A stretch of DNA of 64,000 nucleotides, taken from contig NZ_CP019334.1 of the NCBI RefSeq assembly GCF_002163675.1, positions 1,188,001 through 1,252,000 of the forward strand. Direction: 5' to 3'. The position numbers and the translations under genes were made by a program. Every line of letters begins with the position of its first letter. Position 1 is the stretch's first letter. Under the pieces are notes generated by a model, which had not been told where the DNA came from, made no database searches, and saw only the letters and a list, made by a program, of their open reading frames with translations. Positions 40,543-51,468 of the stretch are shown one piece after another. Origin of the DNA: Polaribacter sp. SA4-12 (GTDB taxonomy: Bacteria; Bacteroidota; Bacteroidia; Flavobacteriales; Flavobacteriaceae).

Positions 40543-43164
40543 ATGAAAACATTAGTACTAAAACATCTATTAATAATTTTAGCAGTATTGTTTGCTTCAA
40601 TTTCAAGTTCACAAAATGTTACTATTCCTGACAATGAATTTAAACAAGCATTACTAAACTATTCTCCAAGAATAGATACTAACTTCGATTATGAAATATC
40701 TATAACAGAAGCAGCAGCTATAACAACTCTTGATGTTTCCTATCATCACAGAGAAGAACATTTTATGCCAGATCCAAATGATCCTTTTGGTATTGGTGGA
40801 GGAATATTTGTCCAAGAAGGAATTTATGATTTTACTGGTATTGAAGCTTTTGTAAATCTAACGTCTTTAACTTGTATTGAAAATGATTTAACCACATTGG
40901 ATGTTTCTGCATTAACACAATTAACGTATCTAAATTGTTCCAACAATATAAATTATATGGGGTTCTCAAATGGAATTACATCCTTAATTTTACCAACATC
41001 AAGTGCTCTAAGTTCACTTAATTCTTCTGGAAACTACTTATCATTACTTGATTTATCTACTTATACATCACTAACAAATCTAAATTTAGCAAGTAATAAT
41101 CTAAGTAACTTACTTTTACCTAATACTAATACCATAACATCTTTAAACTGTAGTAGAAATCAATTAACTACATTAGATGCTTCTCCTTATACAGCGCTAA
41201 TCAGTTTAGTTTGTGATAATAATTATATCAATACGCTTTCATTACCTAATACGAATACATTAACAACTCTTAAGTGTTTTGTAAATCAAATACCAAATTT
41301 AGATATTTCTAATAATTCTGGTTTAACACATTTTGATTGTAGAAATAACCCTTTTACAAATGGATTAGATGTATTAAATAATACTGCTTTAACAACTTTA
41401 AATTGTGCTAGTACACAACTGGTAAGCTTAGATTTAACCAACAATACATTACTAAATACATTAGCTTGTGGTAGTAATGCTATTACTGACTTAGATGTAT
41501 CTAGACAAACAAGTTTACACACTTTATATGCTAATAACAACCAGTTAACTAGTTTAAACTTAAAAAATGGAAATAACACATCAATGTTATCAAGTAGATT
41601 TAATGCTAATAATAACCCCAACCTAAACTTAATTTGTGTTGATGATATTACGTATGCGAATTCTACTTTTATTAATAAAGATGTACAATCTTATTATTCA
41701 GATACTTGCTCATTCATACCAACAAATTCTAATACAATAACTGGTACCGTTTCTTTCGATTTTAATGCTGATGGATGCGATCCTTCAGATACCAAATCTA
41801 TCAATACAAAGCTAACGAATATAAGTACGAATACTTCTAATGTTACATTTACCAATAACAATGGTCAATATTTAATGTATACTCAAGAAGCTAATAACAC
41901 CGTAGATATCTCCCCAAATTTACCTAGTTTCTTTTCAGTAACACCAACCTCTCAAAATGTAAACTTTACAGGTTCTGGAACAACTCAAAATGTAGATTTT
42001 TGTATCACAGCAAATTCCGTAGTTAATGATGTTAAAGTAAGTATTTTACCACTAACAGAATCTAGACCAGGATTTCAAACTACCGTTAGAGTTTTTTACG
42101 AAAATTTAGGGTCCACTATTTTAAGCGGAGATATTAATTTAACTTTTGATGATTCTAAAGAAATATTTATCAATTCTTCAGAAACCTTAATAAATCAAAC
42201 CACCAACTCATTAAGTTGGAATTATTCAAACTTAAACCCTTTTGAGAAAAAATATATTGATGTTATTTTCGAAATTAATAGACCAACAGATCTCATAAAC
42301 CCCGTTAACAATGGAGATGTGTTATCTTATAATTGCACAATAAACCCAACTACAGGAGATGCAAACCCAACAGACAATACTATTAATTATGAAGATACTA
42401 CAATTGGTTCTTATGACCCAAATGATATTATTGCTTTAGAAGGAAACTTCATCGATGAAAATGAAGTGCCAAATTATTTAAACTATAGAATTCGTTTTCA
42501 AAATACGGGTACTGCATCAGCAATAAATATTGTTGTGAATAACGAATTAGATTCAGATTTAGATTGGGATACTTTTCAACCAATAACTGCAAGTCATACT
42601 TATAGAATCTCAATTACAGACAACAATAAAATAGATTTTATTTTTGAAAACATTCATTTAGCAGACAGTACTTCTAACGAACCAGGGAGTCATGGTTGGA
42701 TTTATTATAAAATTAAACCCAAAAGTAGTTTTGCCATTGGTGATGTTATAGATAATACCGCAAATATTTATTTCGACTTTAATCCGCCAGTAATTACCAA
42801 TACATATCAAACCCAAATACCAGAACCTATTGTTACACCTATTGATGATTTAATAGCATCTGTTTATCCTAATCCTACCAGAGATATTGCAAATATTGAA
42901 GTTAATTTAAAAGGAAGACTGTTTGTTTTTAATAAGTACGGAGCGCTCGTTTTTAAACATCGCTTAGAAAAAGGAGTGAATACATTTAATTTTGATTGGT
43001 TAAGATCTGGTAGATATTTCTTAAAAATTAAATCTAAAAAACAAGTTATTTATAAAAAGTTAATTAAAAAGAAAAACGGTCGTGGGCGTGGTCATGGTTC
43101 TAGTCATCATGGAAATAAACACAACAATAGTCATGGAAGACATTGTAAAAACACACATCATTAA
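40543..43164 (+). CDS. LRR and DUF7619-like surface protein with sorting domain and His-rich tail
   Basis: An 873-aa secreted protein. Signal peptide to about residue 24; leucine-rich repeats of the LTSLxCxxNxLTxLDVS type (about 75-370); a cysteine-containing spacer with FDFNADGCDPSDT; then a conserved bacteroidete repeat domain with GSYDPNDIIALEG and YRIRFQNTGTASAINI (about 490-770). SVYPNPTRDIANIEV to VIYKKLIKKK is a type IX sorting domain. Unusually, about 27 further residues follow (GRGRGHGSSHHGNKHNNSHG...), rich in His, Gly and Asn. Cargo anchoring and adhesion is the likely role. Confidence 0.85.
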   Translation: MKTLVLKHLLIILAVLFASISSSQNVTIPDNEFKQALLNYSPRIDTNFDYEISITEAAAITTLDVSYHHREEHFMPDPNDPFGIGGGIFVQEGIYDFTGIEAFVNLTSLTCIENDLTTLDVSALTQLTYLNCSNNINYMGFSNGITSLILPTSSALSSLNSSGNYLSLLDLSTYTSLTNLNLASNNLSNLLLPNTNTITSLNCSRNQLTTLDASPYTALISLVCDNNYINTLSLPNTNTLTTLKCFVNQIPNLDISNNSGLTHFDCRNNPFTNGLDVLNNTALTTLNCASTQLVSLDLTNNTLLNTLACGSNAITDLDVSRQTSLHTLYANNNQLTSLNLKNGNNTSMLSSRFNANNNPNLNLICVDDITYANSTFINKDVQSYYSDTCSFIPTNSNTITGTVSFDFNADGCDPSDTKSINTKLTNISTNTSNVTFTNNNGQYLMYTQEANNTVDISPNLPSFFSVTPTSQNVNFTGSGTTQNVDFCITANSVVNDVKVSILPLTESRPGFQTTVRVFYENLGSTILSGDINLTFDDSKEIFINSSETLINQTTNSLSWNYSNLNPFEKKYIDVIFEINRPTDLINPVNNGDVLSYNCTINPTTGDANPTDNTINYEDTTIGSYDPNDIIALEGNFIDENEVPNYLNYRIRFQNTGTASAINIVVNNELDSDLDWDTFQPITASHTYRISITDNNKIDFIFENIHLADSTSNEPGSHGWIYYKIKPKSSFAIGDVIDNTANIYFDFNPPVITNTYQTQIPEPIVTPIDDLIASVYPNPTRDIANIEVNLKGRLFVFNKYGALVFKHRLEKGVNTFNFDWLRSGRYFLKIKSKKQVIYKKLIKKKNGRGRGHGSSHHGNKHNNSHGRHCKNTHH

Positions 43165-43167
43165 AAC

Positions 43168-43202
43168 AAAAAAAAGGAAGCTAAATAGCTTCCTTTTTTT
43201 TT
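43168..43202. terminator. Bidirectional terminator
   Basis: AAAAAGGAAGCTA / TAGCTTCCTTTTT with a 2-3 nt loop and A/T runs, between convergent genes. Confidence 0.88.
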
Positions 43203-43219
43203 ATGAATAATATAAATTA

Positions 43220-44842
<1,623 letters not shown>

Positions 44843-45029
44843 CTATTTTTTTAAAATTTCTGCAAAAGTACAAATTTGATTTATCTTTCCCCCTTGATAT
44901 TCAATGCATTTTAATAAATATTATTTCCTTTTTTTATGCCTTTTTTAAGAACTTTTTTAACAATGAATTAACAACAAGAGCTCACATGAATCCCTAAATT
45001 TGTAATAAAAGTAATGATTCCCAAAATGT

Positions 45030-46418
45030 ATGCTTAAATATTTATTTTATTTTATTATATTATTTGCAGTTACAACCTTTGTAAGCTGCGATGCTACTTC
45101 TAAAAGTACAGCTACTTATTTTGGAGGTAAAATTATAAATCCAAAATCTAATTTTGTTGTTTTATATTCTATGGATAAAGTCATAGATACCATGTATTTA
45201 GGAAAAGACAATAAGTTTATAGGAAAACTAAATAATGCCAATGAAGGTTTGTATTATTTTAAGCATGGTGATGAAAACCAATACATCTATTTAGAACCAC
45301 AAGACAGTTTAATGTTACGTTTAAATACCTGGGATTTTGATGAATCAATCGTTTTTGCAGGAAAAGGAGCTGAAAGAAATAATATTTTAATTGATTGTTT
45401 TTTAGAAGAAGAAAAAGACAATAAAATGTTTTATCTGTTAAATAAATTAGAACCTAATGAGTTTCATGTAAAAATAGATTCTCTAATTTCCTTAAAAAAA
45501 CAAACCTATCAAGAATATATTTTAAATCATCCAGATGAAACGGATGGCTTTAATCATGTTTTAAAAGTAGCACTCACCTTCCCCATTTATGCAAGGGTAG
45601 AAAGGTACCCTATAGCACATGTAAAATATAGTAATAAAACAGATTTTCATAACGTTGATCCTTCTTTCTACAATCATAGAAAAATGGTTAGCACAAGTAA
45701 TGATTCTCTAATGTATTACCCACCTTATTCTATATATGTTAGAAACTTCTTGTACAACACAACGTATTCTTTAGGTCATAAACCAATGACCAATGAATAT
45801 TCATCAGATTTTACAATAGATTTATTAAAAACGATAGATAATAACATAAAATCTGAAGCTTCAAAAAATGCTTTTCTAAAACAAACTGTTATTGGGCATT
45901 TCTTTAAAAAATCTAGTTGTGCTGCCAATAAAGATGCTTTTAATGCGTATTTTGATACTAGCACAAGTAAAAAAGATAAAGACCATGTAAGACAACTTTT
46001 ATTAGACAGTAAAGCGTTGCATAAAGGTCAGAAAATAACAGACTTTATTATTAATGACTTAAACAACGGAATTCACTCTATAAAAGATCTTACTAAAAAT
46101 AAGGATTCTTTTTTATTCTTTTGGAATCCAGAATATGTAAGTCCTACTTATATAGCCTCTAGAATAAATTATTTATCACAAAAATTTCCAGACATTCAGT
46201 TTCTTCAAATAAAAATTGATGGAAATAGTACTGATAGAATTCATAAATTAGATATTAAAACCCAGTTTTTTATCACCCCAAAAAGTGAGGCTAATAATTT
46301 CTTAACTAGTAAGATGCCTAGATCTATATTGATCAATAAAAAAGGAATTATAACAAATGGTTTTGCTTCTATTACTTCTAAAAAACTATCTTCAGAATTA
46401 AAAAATTTAAGTAAATAA
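45030..46418 (+). CDS. Thioredoxin-like lipoprotein lacking the CxxC motif
   Basis: A 462-aa lipoprotein (lipobox ATTFVSC, Cys20). The N-terminal part resembles the DUF4369-type domain of TlpA-like proteins (DTMYLGKDNKFIGKL, YIYLEPQDSLMLRL). The C-terminal 130 residues have a thioredoxin outline: HSIKDLTKNKDSFLFFWNPE, then FPDIQFLQIKIDG, then SILINKKGIITNG. Where a TlpA protein would have WCxxC it reads WNPEYVSPTY, so it cannot perform thiol-disulfide exchange. A binding or scaffolding role in the envelope is the plausible alternative. Confidence 0.78.
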   Translation: MLKYLFYFIILFAVTTFVSCDATSKSTATYFGGKIINPKSNFVVLYSMDKVIDTMYLGKDNKFIGKLNNANEGLYYFKHGDENQYIYLEPQDSLMLRLNTWDFDESIVFAGKGAERNNILIDCFLEEEKDNKMFYLLNKLEPNEFHVKIDSLISLKKQTYQEYILNHPDETDGFNHVLKVALTFPIYARVERYPIAHVKYSNKTDFHNVDPSFYNHRKMVSTSNDSLMYYPPYSIYVRNFLYNTTYSLGHKPMTNEYSSDFTIDLLKTIDNNIKSEASKNAFLKQTVIGHFFKKSSCAANKDAFNAYFDTSTSKKDKDHVRQLLLDSKALHKGQKITDFIINDLNNGIHSIKDLTKNKDSFLFFWNPEYVSPTYIASRINYLSQKFPDIQFLQIKIDGNSTDRIHKLDIKTQFFITPKSEANNFLTSKMPRSILINKKGIITNGFASITSKKLSSELKNLSK

Positions 46419-46449
46419 CATTTACTCACCATACTTTAGAATAATACTG

Positions 46450-46554
46450 TATATTTGCAGGATTTTTAATTTGAGTCTAACTCATTAAAAATCAAGTCCA
46501 ATTTATAATCGGGTTTGCAGGTGGGCGTTCTGTGAATCTACAAAAAAACACAGT
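46450..46554 (+). promoter_or_regulatory. Promoter box and structured leader of the DEAD-box helicase
   Basis: TATATTTG (46450-46457) as -7 box, then a hairpin GATTTTTAA...GAGT / ACTC...TTAAAAATC (46461-46493), and CTGTG / CACAG (46530-46534, 46549-46553) ending 1 nt before the ATG. The second stem would cover the initiation region. Confidence 0.45.
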
Positions 46555-48417
46555 ATGTCAACATTTTTAGAATTAGGTTTAAAAGAACCTATCAACAAAG
46601 CATTAACAGATTTAGGATATGAAAAGCCAACTGTTATTCAAGAAAAAGCAATTCCTCAAATTATCTCTTCAACAGACGATTTAAAAGCATTTGCACAAAC
46701 AGGTACAGGTAAAACTGCTGCTTTTAGTTTACCAATATTAGAACTTTTAGATGATAATAGTGGTAATGTACAAGCAATTATTTTATCGCCAACTAGAGAA
46801 CTTGCAGTTCAAATTGGTAATAACATTAAAGACTTTTGTAAATATTTACCTAAAATTAAGGTAACTACAGTTTATGGAGGTTCTAGTATGGAAGACCAAA
46901 TTAGATCTTTAAAAAAAGGATCTCAAATTGTTGTTGGAACTCCTGGTAGAACAGTAGATTTAATTAAAAGAAGAGCTTTAAAATTAGGAAACGTTCAATG
47001 GTTAGTCTTAGATGAAGCTGATGAAATGTTAAACATGGGTTTTAAAGACGAATTAGATAAAGTCTTAGAAGCAACTCCAGATACTAAACAAACATTATTG
47101 TTTTCAGCAACTTTTCCTAGAGAAGTAGAGTCTATTGCTAGAAACTATATGACCAACCCAATAGAAATTACTTCTGGTCAAAAAAATGCAGGTTCAGAAA
47201 ATGTAAGTCATGAGTATTATTCTGTAACAGAAAGAACTCGTTACCCAGCATTAAAAAGAATCGCAGATTTAAATCCTGATATTTATGCAATTATCTTTTG
47301 TAGAACTCGTAGAGAGACTCAAGAAGTTGCAGATAACTTAATTAAGGATGGTTACAGTGCAGATTCTTTACATGGAGATTTATCTCAACAACAGAGAGAT
47401 TCTGTAATGGGTAAATTTAGAAAGAAAACAATTCAAATATTAGTAGCTACAGATGTTGCTGCTCGTGGATTAGATGTTACTGAATTAACACACGTTATAA
47501 ACCATAAATTACCAGATCAAATAGAAAACTACACACACAGAAGTGGTAGAACTGGTAGAGCTGGTAACAAAGGTATCTCTATAGTTTTAGCGAATGGAAA
47601 AGAGAAAGGTAAATTACGCCAGATCGAAAAAATCATTCAAAAGAAATTTGTAGAAGGTAAAGTTCCTTCTGGAAAAGAAATCGTTAAAAATCAATTAATG
47701 AATTTAATTGATAAAGTTCATAATACTGAAATAAACGAATCTGAAATGGAGGAGTTTTTACCAAGTATTTACGAAAAACTAGAAGACTTAGATAGAGAAG
47801 ATATCATCAAAAAGTTTGTTTCTTTAGAATTTAATACGATGTTAAAGTATTATGAAAACTCTAAAGATTTAAACGATTTATCTTCTAGAGAAAACTCTAG
47901 AGCTAGAACGGTTAATGAAAACATGACTCGTTTCTTTATCAATATTGGTAGAAAAGACAATTTAAATCCTGGTAAGTTAATTGGTTTAATTAACGAACAG
48001 AATATTGGTGATAAAGTAGAAATTGGATCTATTGATATTTTAGATACTTTTTCTTTCTTTGAACTAGATAAAGATTACGAAGACAAAACATTAGAAGCTT
48101 TTGCAAGCAACCAACCTGATTTTGACGGACGCTCAGTAAACATTGAGATTACGAAGAAAGAACGTTCTGGTGGCGGTGGCGGCCGAAGAGGTGGCGGTGG
48201 TGGTAGAAAACCATTTGGTAAAAAAGAAGGTGGTGGATTTGGAAGACGTAGAGAAGGCGGTTCTTCTTCTCCAAGAGGCGGAGATTCTTCTAGTAGAGGA
48301 AGATCTGACAGACGTCCTTCTTCTGATAGACCTGATAGAGCAGACAGAAGTTCTGGTGGTGGTTCTGGAGAAAGAAGATCATCTGGTGGTTTCGGAAGAA
48401 AACGTAGAGAAAGTTAG
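46555..48417 (+). CDS. DEAD-box RNA helicase with DbpA-type RNA-binding domain
   Basis: A 620-aa ATP-dependent RNA helicase for ribosome assembly or cold adaptation. Motifs: Q motif GYEKPTVIQEKAIP, I AQTGTGKTAAF, Ia PTRELAVQ, II LDEADEML, III SAT, V ATDVAARGLD, VI HRSGRTGRAG. After the helicase core comes a DbpA-like RNA-binding domain (about 460-545, MTRFFINIGRKDNLNPGKLI). The last 75 residues are a disordered Gly/Arg/Ser tail with RGG-like repeats that would add RNA affinity. Leader hairpins suggest post-transcriptional control. Confidence 0.95.
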   Translation: MSTFLELGLKEPINKALTDLGYEKPTVIQEKAIPQIISSTDDLKAFAQTGTGKTAAFSLPILELLDDNSGNVQAIILSPTRELAVQIGNNIKDFCKYLPKIKVTTVYGGSSMEDQIRSLKKGSQIVVGTPGRTVDLIKRRALKLGNVQWLVLDEADEMLNMGFKDELDKVLEATPDTKQTLLFSATFPREVESIARNYMTNPIEITSGQKNAGSENVSHEYYSVTERTRYPALKRIADLNPDIYAIIFCRTRRETQEVADNLIKDGYSADSLHGDLSQQQRDSVMGKFRKKTIQILVATDVAARGLDVTELTHVINHKLPDQIENYTHRSGRTGRAGNKGISIVLANGKEKGKLRQIEKIIQKKFVEGKVPSGKEIVKNQLMNLIDKVHNTEINESEMEEFLPSIYEKLEDLDREDIIKKFVSLEFNTMLKYYENSKDLNDLSSRENSRARTVNENMTRFFINIGRKDNLNPGKLIGLINEQNIGDKVEIGSIDILDTFSFFELDKDYEDKTLEAFASNQPDFDGRSVNIEITKKERSGGGGGRRGGGGGRKPFGKKEGGGFGRRREGGSSSPRGGDSSSRGRSDRRPSSDRPDRADRSSGGGSGERRSSGGFGRKRRES

Positions 48418-48440
48418 AAAACTTAAGTACAAAATATATA

Positions 48441-48473
48441 AACCTCATCATTTTAAAATGATGAGGTTTTTTT
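48441..48473 (+). terminator. Helicase terminator
   Basis: AACCTCATCATTTT / AAAATGATGAGGTT perfect stem with a T7 tail. Confidence 0.9.
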
Positions 48474-48664
48474 ATGGCCATTTATTAGATAAATGTGATA
48501 AATTTCTTAAAAATGTAAGTAGCATGATTGGCTACTAGAAAGAATAATTTAAAGAAATTTCATCTATTAAATATTCAAAAATCTGCTTTCAGTTGCCATA
48601 AGATTTTCTTTCAAATACAATGTGCATTCTTCAGAATTAGCTACTACCTATTTTTTCTATCTGA

Positions 48665-49567
48665 TTAATTACCTGGCGCAAAAGGAAACTTTAAACTCTT
48701 ATAATAGTCTAAGGTTTTAGTTGGTTTTTCTACATCTTTAGGTAAAGGCATTTTAGAAAATTGTTGAAAATAAAGAAGACACGCATCACGCCACCATTTG
48801 GCTTCTTTAAATTGAATGTTTAACAACATATTTATTTCCTTAAAACGTTGCGCATCTACATAAGTCTCCATTCTTTGCCAAGTATCAACCATATGTGCCA
48901 CTTGATCTACTCCTTCTTGATATTTTAAGGCCATTCCATTCCAAAGAGTCTTTCCATTTTTAAGTTTATAATTCCATGAAACATGATGAAACCATAGTAA
49001 ATATTCTTCCGGACAAGTTGCAAGGTCATTATACATTTCTGCAACTTCTAAAGCATATTGTGAGGTAGCATTACTACCAGAAGGTGTTCTATCGAAACCA
49101 AAAGCATCTGCTTTGTGATAATAAACAGGATTCCATTCTGGTCTAGAAAGATTAGCAACCCAAGGTCCAGGTCCATAATGATGACCTGTAGCCATGATAT
49201 GATGTAATCCTAGAGGTGTCATATAATTTACAACAGCTTCTCTAGAGTCTAACATCATTTTCTGAATAGGTTTTACAAAGTTATCATCATTAGAAAAAGT
49301 TGATTTTAACCATTCATCAGCAATCTCTTTGGCTTTTAAATTGGGATTCCAAGCTAGTCTTCCAAATCCATACCAATTGGCTTGTAAAAAAACATTACCT
49401 GTCCAGTTTCTATCACTTCCAATATTACTTACTCCTGCCATTCCTGTAAGTTTTTTATCATAAAGAGATCCATCAATATCTTTAGCAACTTTTGCTCCCT
49501 CCCCTTTTCTATAGGTGTCAGATTTTAAAACTTCTTCGTATAGTTTTGGAAGAAATATTTTAACAGG
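48665..49567 (-). pseudogene. 5'-truncated alpha-glucuronidase (GH67)
   Basis: The open frame encodes about 300 residues of the C-terminal part of a GH67 xylan alpha-glucuronidase, starting near LYEEVLKSDTYRKGEG, through DGSLYDKKLTGMAGVSNIG, GNVFLQANWYGFGRLAW and MATGHHYGPGPWV to the natural C-terminus. Full-length GH67 proteins are about 700 aa; the N-terminal domain and most of the catalytic barrel are absent. The frame closes with a stop at 49568-49570 and no upstream remnant is found in any frame of the adjacent 500 bp. A start at 49441 (MAGVSN) would be an internal Met, not a true start. Confidence 0.85.
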
Positions 49568-50087
49568 TTATCATCATTTTGTTGATATAATTACTGAACC
49601 ATATACATCATAAAAAACTCATTACCTAATAATTACAGCTAAAAAAAAAAAAAAACACTTTTACATGTAAAAAAACATGTTTTATTTTCTGCTACTATTT
49701 TATTAAAATAGTCTAATGATGTACAAGGTGTGATTTGTTTTTTAATCGTTCTTAACCATGAGATTCCTCGTCGCAAACTAGCTCGGAATGACAGTAAATA
49801 TGAAATCTACCAAAATGTCATTTCGAAATGAGTGACCATAGGAGCGATTGAGAAATCTCAGTGATTTTAGTTCTTAATAATGAGTATACTGATGTTAAAA
49901 AATTCTAATTATTATGACATTTTTCTTCAACAACTAAAAACACTTTTAAACGAATTTATAATGAATCATGTAGCGGTTTAGAGTTATAAAAAAAGTCTTA
50001 AAATAGTTCTTAGAAATTCTTTTCCATAAAAAAACTGAATGTGAGAAATTCATATTCAGTTTTTAAAAAGCACTCACAAACTAGCTT
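49568..50087. repeat. Non-coding repeat-rich stretch, includes 73-bp repeat copy 1
   Basis: No gene is seen. It contains an A15 run near 49640, ACATGTAAAAAAACATGT, a REP-like GAGATTCCTCGTCGC...GGAATGACAG unit (49760-49794) and a 73-bp sequence (49787-49859: AATGACAGTAAATATGAAAT ... CGATTGAGAAATCTC) that recurs at 51223-51295 with two mismatches. Confidence 0.7.
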
Positions 50088-50453
50088 TTAAACAGTTTGC
50101 TCCTTTTTATTTTGAACAACTTTTTCAATTAAATCTGGTATTTTTTCAAATGCTGCCGCCAACCCGTGAGTTTTTCCAGCTTCAACAAAAGAAATTTGAT
50201 CACCCTTTGTAACTAAAAAACCAATAGGTTCTATACCAACTCCAGCGCCTGCTCCTATACCTTGCCCTTTTCCTTTTGTTTTTGGATCTGTTCCTTCTCC
50301 TCCACCAGAACCAAATCCCATACCTACTTTAATAACAGGTACACATTTAAATTCTCCTAAATCAAACTGCTCACCTATTACAGTATTGGTGTTTGCTTCA
50401 GATTTCATAAAATCTGTAATTTTTTCTAATAATTCTTCGAAATGTAATTCCAT
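50088..50453 (-). CDS. GerW/YtfJ-family protein
   Basis: A 121-aa cytoplasmic protein of the family named after the Bacillus spore germination protein GerW (YtfJ). It has the conserved NTVIGEQFDLGEFKCVPVIK, the glycine-rich GMGFGSGGGEG and GIGAGAGVGIEPIGFLV. In this non-sporulating lineage the role must differ and is unknown. It lies 12 nt downstream of a DUF2953-like gene; the same pair (ytfI-ytfJ) occurs in Bacillus, so the partnership is ancient. Confidence 0.88.
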   Translation of the reverse strand: MELHFEELLEKITDFMKSEANTNTVIGEQFDLGEFKCVPVIKVGMGFGSGGGEGTDPKTKGKGQGIGAGAGVGIEPIGFLVTKGDQISFVEAGKTHGLAAAFEKIPDLIEKVVQNKKEQTV

Positions 50454-50465
50454 AATATTTTATTT

Positions 50466-50972
50466 TTAATGGTTTATAAATAATTTTATAATATCGTATG
50501 GTCGATTTTCTATTTCTAAAGTCAACGCATTTATATTTTGAAAATTGATGTTTGCATTCCCTTTTGTATAAAAATTTAAAAATGCAACTACTGGATACAA
50601 CTTGGCATTTAAAATACAATCTCCAGTATCTAATTGTAACCGAAACTGTTTTATGGTAAAGGTTTGTAATAGCTTCAAAACCTTCCTAAAAGCAACTTTA
50701 TTAGGTTTCTTTTTTGCCTTTTCTTTTACAACTACTCCCTTTTTTTTTATCGGTTTACTTTTAAAGGGATACACATAAAAGGTAAAAAAAATAACGCGAA
50801 GCTTTATTCGCAAGACATCTTCTTTATGAGGTTCTATACTAACTTTAGTAAGGCCTTTTATTTCTGCATAATATTGTTGTGTACTTGTATCTATAAAAAG
50901 TTGCATTGGCATAAATAATAGGTACAATACAAGGGCAAAAAAAAGAAGTAAAACAACCGTTAAAAACATCAT
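50466..50972 (-). CDS. DUF2953-like membrane-anchored protein (YtfI-like)
   Basis: A 168-aa protein starting MMFLTVVLLLFFALVLYLLF, one N-terminal membrane helix, then a beta-rich part, a Lys-rich stretch (KPIKKKGVVVKEKAKKKPNK) and a C-terminal region with QLDTGDCILNAKLYPVVAFL. That layout fits the DUF2953 family. The frame is open 51 nt further upstream (ATG at 51023), but that extension would place charged and Cys-containing residues before the helix; I prefer the Met pair at 50972. It is probably translated with gerW. Confidence 0.72.
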   Translation of the reverse strand: MMFLTVVLLLFFALVLYLLFMPMQLFIDTSTQQYYAEIKGLTKVSIEPHKEDVLRIKLRVIFFTFYVYPFKSKPIKKKGVVVKEKAKKKPNKVAFRKVLKLLQTFTIKQFRLQLDTGDCILNAKLYPVVAFLNFYTKGNANINFQNINALTLEIENRPYDIIKLFINH

Positions 50973-51414
50973 TTTATTTTTACATAAAAGAACACATAAA
51001 AACCACATAACACAATGACTCACATCAGGTTAAATAAAAATTTATAAACTTTTTGTAAAAGGTATTTGTAGGAATACCAATCTGATGATAATTAAAGTCA
51101 TTTCGAAGCTTTTAGCTAAAACAATCTGTCTATCGTTGCCCATACTCTTCATAAGATTGCCACGTCCATAGCTACACTAGTTACTTTCAATCAAAATGCA
51201 TTTTGCTTTCAAGTAGCCTCGAAATGACAGTAAATATGAAATCCACCAAAATGTCATTTCGAAATGAGTGACCATAGGAACGATTGAGAAATCTCTTTGA
51301 TTCTAGTTTCTTAATAACGAGATTCCTCGTCGTAAACTCGCTCGGAATGACAGTTCGCTTCATGAGATTGCTTCGTAAACTCGCAATGACAGGATAATGT
51401 AATTACAAGAGCAC
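50973..51414. repeat. Composite REP-like repeat cluster, includes 73-bp repeat copy 2
   Basis: No gene is seen. It contains CTCGAAATGACAG..., the 73-bp copy 2 (51223-51295), GAGATTCCTCGTCGTAAACT with GCTCGGAATGACAG (51320-51355) and GAGATTGCTTCGTAAACTCG with CAATGACAGG (51363-51393). The modules are the same as near 49760 but in a different order. Confidence 0.7.
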
Positions 51415-51445
51415 AAAAAAAACCTCACATTGCTGTGAGGTTTTA
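51415..51445 (-). terminator. Terminator of the oxoamine synthase gene
   Basis: AAAACCTCACA / TGTGAGGTTTT with a TTGC loop, 24 nt after the stop at 51469 on the minus strand. Confidence 0.85.
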
Positions 51446-51468
51446 AAAAAATATTTTATCAAATTGAA

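Noticed and set aside
40543..43164. Internalin-type virulence factor
   Set aside because: Leucine-rich repeats plus a sorting domain are common in environmental flavobacterial surface proteins; nothing points to host invasion.
43081..43164. An artificial His-tag at the end of the LRR protein
   Set aside because: The tail is mixed Gly/His/Asn/Ser with ordinary host codons and a natural terminator follows.
48143..48538. 131-codon frame over the 3' end of the helicase gene
   Set aside because: It is a shadow of the Gly/Arg-rich helicase tail; the reading as repeated Val/Glu/Leu is a by-product of GGT/AGA codons.
48665..49441. A complete 258-aa glycoside hydrolase
   Set aside because: The Met at 49441 lies within a conserved GH67 stretch that continues in frame upstream, so this is a fragment and not a gene start.
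50088..50453. Evidence for sporulation from a GerW homologue
   Set aside because: The family is widespread in non-spore-formers and no other sporulation gene is in the window.
49640..51410. Possible CRISPR array in the repeat-rich stretches
   Set aside because: The repeats are palindromic, unequally spaced and interleaved with genes; there are no regular 28-48 bp repeats with uniform spacers and no cas genes.
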